Assembly (NCBI RefSeq): GCF_028281565.1
Contig: NZ_JANQJQ010000018.1
Span: 124,001 to 188,000 of the forward strand
DNA: 64,000 bases
Origin: Seonamhaeicola sp.
Lineage (GTDB): Bacteria; Bacteroidota; Bacteroidia; Flavobacteriales; Flavobacteriaceae
Direction: 5' to 3'
This document shows positions 61,115 through 64,000 of this stretch, one piece after another; the first letter of the stretch is position 1; every line of letters begins with the position of its first letter. The notes under the pieces are model-generated. The model did not search any database. It was not told the origin of the DNA and was given only the letters and a program-made list of their open reading frames with translations. The position numbers and the translations under genes are program-made.

Positions 61115-63055
61115 ATGATTTGCTCTGTTTTGAAAAACAATTTATTGCTCATATTCATATCCATAAGCTGTTTTGTTTGCGGACAAAATGGCCTGGTGGA
61201 TAGTTTAACCACCAAACTCTCTGAAACAACTTCATTATTTGAAAAGGCTAAACTCAATTTGCAACTGGCCAATATATATGAACGCATTGACTTAAATAAA
61301 GCCAAATCATATGCCTATGAAGCCCTAAAATATACCGACAACGATTCCTTATTGGCAGAAACCAGTAATCAATTGGGGCGATTTCATTTTTTTACGGCAC
61401 AACTGGATTCTGCTTCCATTTACTTTAGTGAAGCCAAAACCATTTTAAAAAAACTTAAAGATGAGCATCGTGCAGCTATTATCAATATTAGTTTAGGAGC
61501 TATTCAGTTGCGTCAGGGACATTATGAGAACACAATAAAAATCTTAACTGAAAGCGCCTCATTCTTTGAAGACACCAATGATGACCTCAATGCAGCAAAA
61601 TGCTACAGTAATATTTCAAGTGCCTTTGCCGAACTGGACAACTATGATAAGGCTATTGAGTATAGTGAAAAAGCCTTAACTATATTCCACAAGAATGATT
61701 TAACCCAATTTCAATTAATTACACTTCCCAATCTTGCAACCCAACATTTTAAAAAGGGAGATACCTTAAAAGCCATTGGCTATTATAATGATGCCGAAAC
61801 TATAGCAAAATCGGTTAACGATAATAGGTCACTTTCAATTATTTACAATAACCTGGGGCATATTTATTTAGAGAACGATACTGACAAATCTGAAAACTAT
61901 CTTAAGCAGGCTCTTAAATTAAAAAATGAATTGAATCTTAACTCCGGTATTGAAATCACAAAAAGTAATTTGGGCTATATCTATTTAAAAAAGAAAGATT
62001 ATGCTAAAGCTATTGCCCTTTTAAAAGAAGCGGAACCATTAATTAAAGGCAAACAACTTAGCTCTGTATATGATTTCTTATCAAGGAGTTATAAGGGTTT
62101 GGGAAACTTCCCCAGAGCATTAGAATTTGCTGAAAAAGCAAAACAATTAAATGATAGCCTGCTTAGTGCCGAGAACCAAAATACTATCCTGGACATTCAG
62201 ACCAAGTACGAAACGGAAAAAAAAGAAAAAGAAATTCTGCAACTCAAGGCAGACAATTTGGAGGCCAATTATAGGCGACGTCAAAACAGGAATTTATTAA
62301 TCGCAGCACTTGCAGCCCTGGTGGTGGTAGTTTTAGGCTTGTATATGATTGTAAAAAATGCCAAACGTAAACGCATAATCATGGAGCAAAATCTAACCAT
62401 CCAGGAACAAAATTTCAATCAATTACTAAAAGCTCAGGAACTTGAGGAAATTGATGCTATTTTAGATGCTCAAGAACAGGAGCGTACTAAAATGGCTGCA
62501 GACCTGCACGATAATCTTGGTAGCAAAGTAGCAACCCTTAAACTTTATTTAGAAAATTATGATGAGAATGAATCCTTTTCAACCTTTTATGAAAAGCTTA
62601 AATCCCTGATGAATGAAACCTACGACGAAATAAGAAGCATTGCCAGGAATAAGAATTTTGGAGCTAAAATAGATAAAGGGCTTATACCATCAACTTCAAG
62701 CATTGCCAAACAAATCTCCGATTCCAACAAACTGAATATTAAGGTCATTAATGTGGATGTTAAAAACAGAATTGAAAACACTTTAGAGATTCAGTTGTTC
62801 AGAATCATTCAGGAATTGTTAACCAATATCATTAAACATGCTAAGGCAACGGAAGCCATAGTCCAGTTCTCTGAAGATAACAATGTTTTAAATATTATTG
62901 TGGAAGACAATGGAAAAGGGTTTAACGTTAATAATCAACGTTCTGGCGTAGGACTAAATAATATTGAAAAACGTGTGGAAAAGATCAATGCCGAATGGGT
63001 TATTGACTCCTCTGAAGGAAACGGAACAACTGTAATTTTAAATATTCCATTGTGA
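61115..63055 (+). CDS. TPR-containing sensor histidine kinase (HisKA_3 type)
   Basis: A 646-residue membrane sensor. A signal-like segment (LLLIFISISCFVCGQ) is followed by about seven TPR motifs (about 30-350; KAIEYSEKALTIF, LGYIYLKKKDYAKAIALLKEA), a coiled coil (about 355-390), one membrane helix (about 395-413) and the kinase: HisKA_3 with the phosphoacceptor H465 in MAADLHDNLGSKVATL, and HATPase_c with LLTNIIKHAKA and VEDNGKGF. The periplasmic TPRs probably detect a protein or peptide signal. The TGA stop overlaps the GTG start of the response regulator (GTGA), a classic coupled pair. Confidence 0.93.
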   Translation: MICSVLKNNLLLIFISISCFVCGQNGLVDSLTTKLSETTSLFEKAKLNLQLANIYERIDLNKAKSYAYEALKYTDNDSLLAETSNQLGRFHFFTAQLDSASIYFSEAKTILKKLKDEHRAAIINISLGAIQLRQGHYENTIKILTESASFFEDTNDDLNAAKCYSNISSAFAELDNYDKAIEYSEKALTIFHKNDLTQFQLITLPNLATQHFKKGDTLKAIGYYNDAETIAKSVNDNRSLSIIYNNLGHIYLENDTDKSENYLKQALKLKNELNLNSGIEITKSNLGYIYLKKKDYAKAIALLKEAEPLIKGKQLSSVYDFLSRSYKGLGNFPRALEFAEKAKQLNDSLLSAENQNTILDIQTKYETEKKEKEILQLKADNLEANYRRRQNRNLLIAALAALVVVVLGLYMIVKNAKRKRIIMEQNLTIQEQNFNQLLKAQELEEIDAILDAQEQERTKMAADLHDNLGSKVATLKLYLENYDENESFSTFYEKLKSLMNETYDEIRSIARNKNFGAKIDKGLIPSTSSIAKQISDSNKLNIKVINVDVKNRIENTLEIQLFRIIQELLTNIIKHAKATEAIVQFSEDNNVLNIIVEDNGKGFNVNNQRSGVGLNNIEKRVEKINAEWVIDSSEGNGTTVILNIPL

Positions 63056-63681
63056 CTATAAAAATTCTCATAGCGGATGATCACCAACTGTTTATTGATG
63101 GCATCAAATCCATCTTATTAAAGGAGATTGGAATTGATGTTATTGCCGAAGCTTCCAATGGTTTAAAAGTACTTCAACTACTGGAAAACAATGTATCTCC
63201 CGACATTATAATCACCGATATTCGTATGCCTGTAATGGATGGTATTGCACTAACAAGGGAGCTCACCAAATCTTATACTAATATTAAAGTTCTTGCTTTA
63301 AGCATGTACGATCAAACTGCTGATGTGATAGAAATGCTTGATGCCGGTGCCAAAGGCTACGTAACAAAAAATGTAGATAAGAAAGAACTGGTTAATGCCA
63401 TACACACTTTGGTGAAAGGCGATTATTTTTTTAGTGACAACCTTCCTCAAGACATAAAAGACTGGTTTAACAAAGAACAAACGAGCCATAAAGCTTCTCT
63501 AACAAGACGAGAAAAGGAAATATTAAGCCTGTTAGCAAAAGGAAGAACCTCATTGCAAATGGCTGAGCAGTTAAAATTGAGCAAATACACCATAGATACC
63601 CACCGCAAAAACATCCATAAAAAATTAGGTATTAAGACCAATGCCGGATTAATAAATTATGCCATTCAAAACCTTATTTGA
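63052..63681 (+). CDS. NarL/LuxR-type response regulator
   Basis: A 209-residue DNA-binding regulator. The receiver domain (about 1-120) has the acidic pair D9/D10, phosphoacceptor D56 in IITDIRMPVMDG, and the lysine in YVTKNV. The LuxR-type helix-turn-helix is at about 145-205 (LTRREKEILSLLAKGRTSLQ, then KYTIDTHRKNIHKKLGIK). The start codon is GTG, overlapping the kinase stop by 4 nt. It is partner of the kinase at 61115. Possible targets in view are the dyad at 60167-60184 and the gene starting at 63840, but this is inference. Confidence 0.95.
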   Translation: MTIKILIADDHQLFIDGIKSILLKEIGIDVIAEASNGLKVLQLLENNVSPDIIITDIRMPVMDGIALTRELTKSYTNIKVLALSMYDQTADVIEMLDAGAKGYVTKNVDKKELVNAIHTLVKGDYFFSDNLPQDIKDWFNKEQTSHKASLTRREKEILSLLAKGRTSLQMAEQLKLSKYTIDTHRKNIHKKLGIKTNAGLINYAIQNLI

Positions 63682-63839
63682 TAAACCTTCATGGAAAAGA
63701 ACTTTGCATTGAAATAGCTAGCGCTAACTTATTGTATTATATAAGCAATTAAATCTCTAACCGGCTCCCGGAAAACGTTAAAATTAGTAAGGCTTATCAG
63801 CAATTAACGACCTCATATACAACCACTAACGGAGTTGCT

Positions 63840-64000
63840 ATGAGTTATAAAGGGGTTCTTTGTGTATTAGGCATTTTATATGCTGTAACAAATAATGCTC
63901 AGACGTGTTGTTCAGGTGGTATACCGCTTTCTAATAATTTGGGGTTACCTATTTCTGAAAAAGGCACACTTCAACTAGGGCTTAATTATGATTATAATAA
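63840..64000 (+). CDS. N-terminal part of a secreted protein (cut by the window edge)
   Basis: From the ATG at 63840 the frame is open to the end: MSYKGVLCVLGILYAVTNNAQ is a signal peptide, followed by TCCSGGIPLSNNLG and ISEKGTLQLGLNYDYN. The mature start has adjacent cysteines, and the LQLGLNYDYN stretch looks like a beta strand of an outer-membrane barrel. I cannot assign a family from 53 residues. It is on the same strand as the two-component genes, 158 bp downstream. Confidence 0.6.
   Translation, partial: MSYKGVLCVLGILYAVTNNAQTCCSGGIPLSNNLGLPISEKGTLQLGLNYDYN

Overview
This 64 kb window is chromosomal DNA of a member of the Bacteroidota, almost certainly a flavobacterium (family Flavobacteriaceae). 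The evidence is SprA of the type IX secretion system (T9SS), a gliding-motility C-terminal-domain protein with PorP/SprF and OmpA partners, the ActABCDEF alternative complex III joined to cytochrome c oxidase genes, lipobox and signal peptides of the flavobacterial type, and promoters that fit TTTG-N19-TAnnTTTG instead of the sigma70 consensus. The DNA is AT-rich. Nothing here identifies the species.

Layout. 1-2057: the start of a truncated secreted-protein gene and two paralogous TonB-like proteins. 2117-13355: maeB, ruvA, sprA, gcvH and a VanZ-like gene, all leftward; gcvH has its own promoter. 13549-15926: queG, a small GIY-YIG nuclease gene bracketed by inverted repeats, and ruvB. 16019-20497: an ABC transporter made of a permease-M1 peptidase fusion and its ATPase. 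20639-28221: a T9SS/gliding cassette (large repeat protein, PorP/SprF, OmpA). 28458-39922: actA-actB-actC-actD-actE-actF-coxB-coxA, a single respiratory operon carrying electrons from quinol to cytochrome c to oxygen. 40089-45845: a SPOR-domain gene, an 846-bp repeat-filled gap, then rimP-nusA-infB with a terminator-like hairpin in its leader. 45984-47078: a universal stress protein and tRNA-Gln(UUG) beside a decayed tRNA fragment. 47318-54122: a DUF2723 membrane protein, polysaccharide deacetylase, a cysteine-less thioredoxin-like protein, a metallophosphoesterase and cutC. 54123-56972: polA. 56969-59143: an AT-rich patch with a KAP-family NTPase and a DUF559 nuclease-like gene enclosed by palindromic elements. 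59175-64000: an NTF2-like protein, a lipoprotein, a Cys-rich secreted protein behind a canonical promoter with a dyad, a sensor kinase and response regulator pair, and the start of a secreted-protein gene.

Most genes are ordinary flavobacterial core genes. The unusual layer is the intergenic DNA, which holds several families of short palindromic interspersed elements. Two different small nuclease genes (GIY-YIG and DUF559) are each tightly enclosed by such elements, which recalls the RAYT/REP arrangement of other bacteria but with different protein families. This is the best candidate for an under-described system. Other points of interest are a probable attenuator before rimP-nusA-infB, a decaying tandem tRNA-Gln copy, an in-frame palindromic insertion in a polysaccharide deacetylase, and a dyad over the promoter of an unidentified Cys-rich secreted protein.

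No rRNA, CRISPR array, transposase, integrase or prophage gene was found. All statements come from reading the sequence; no database search was run.
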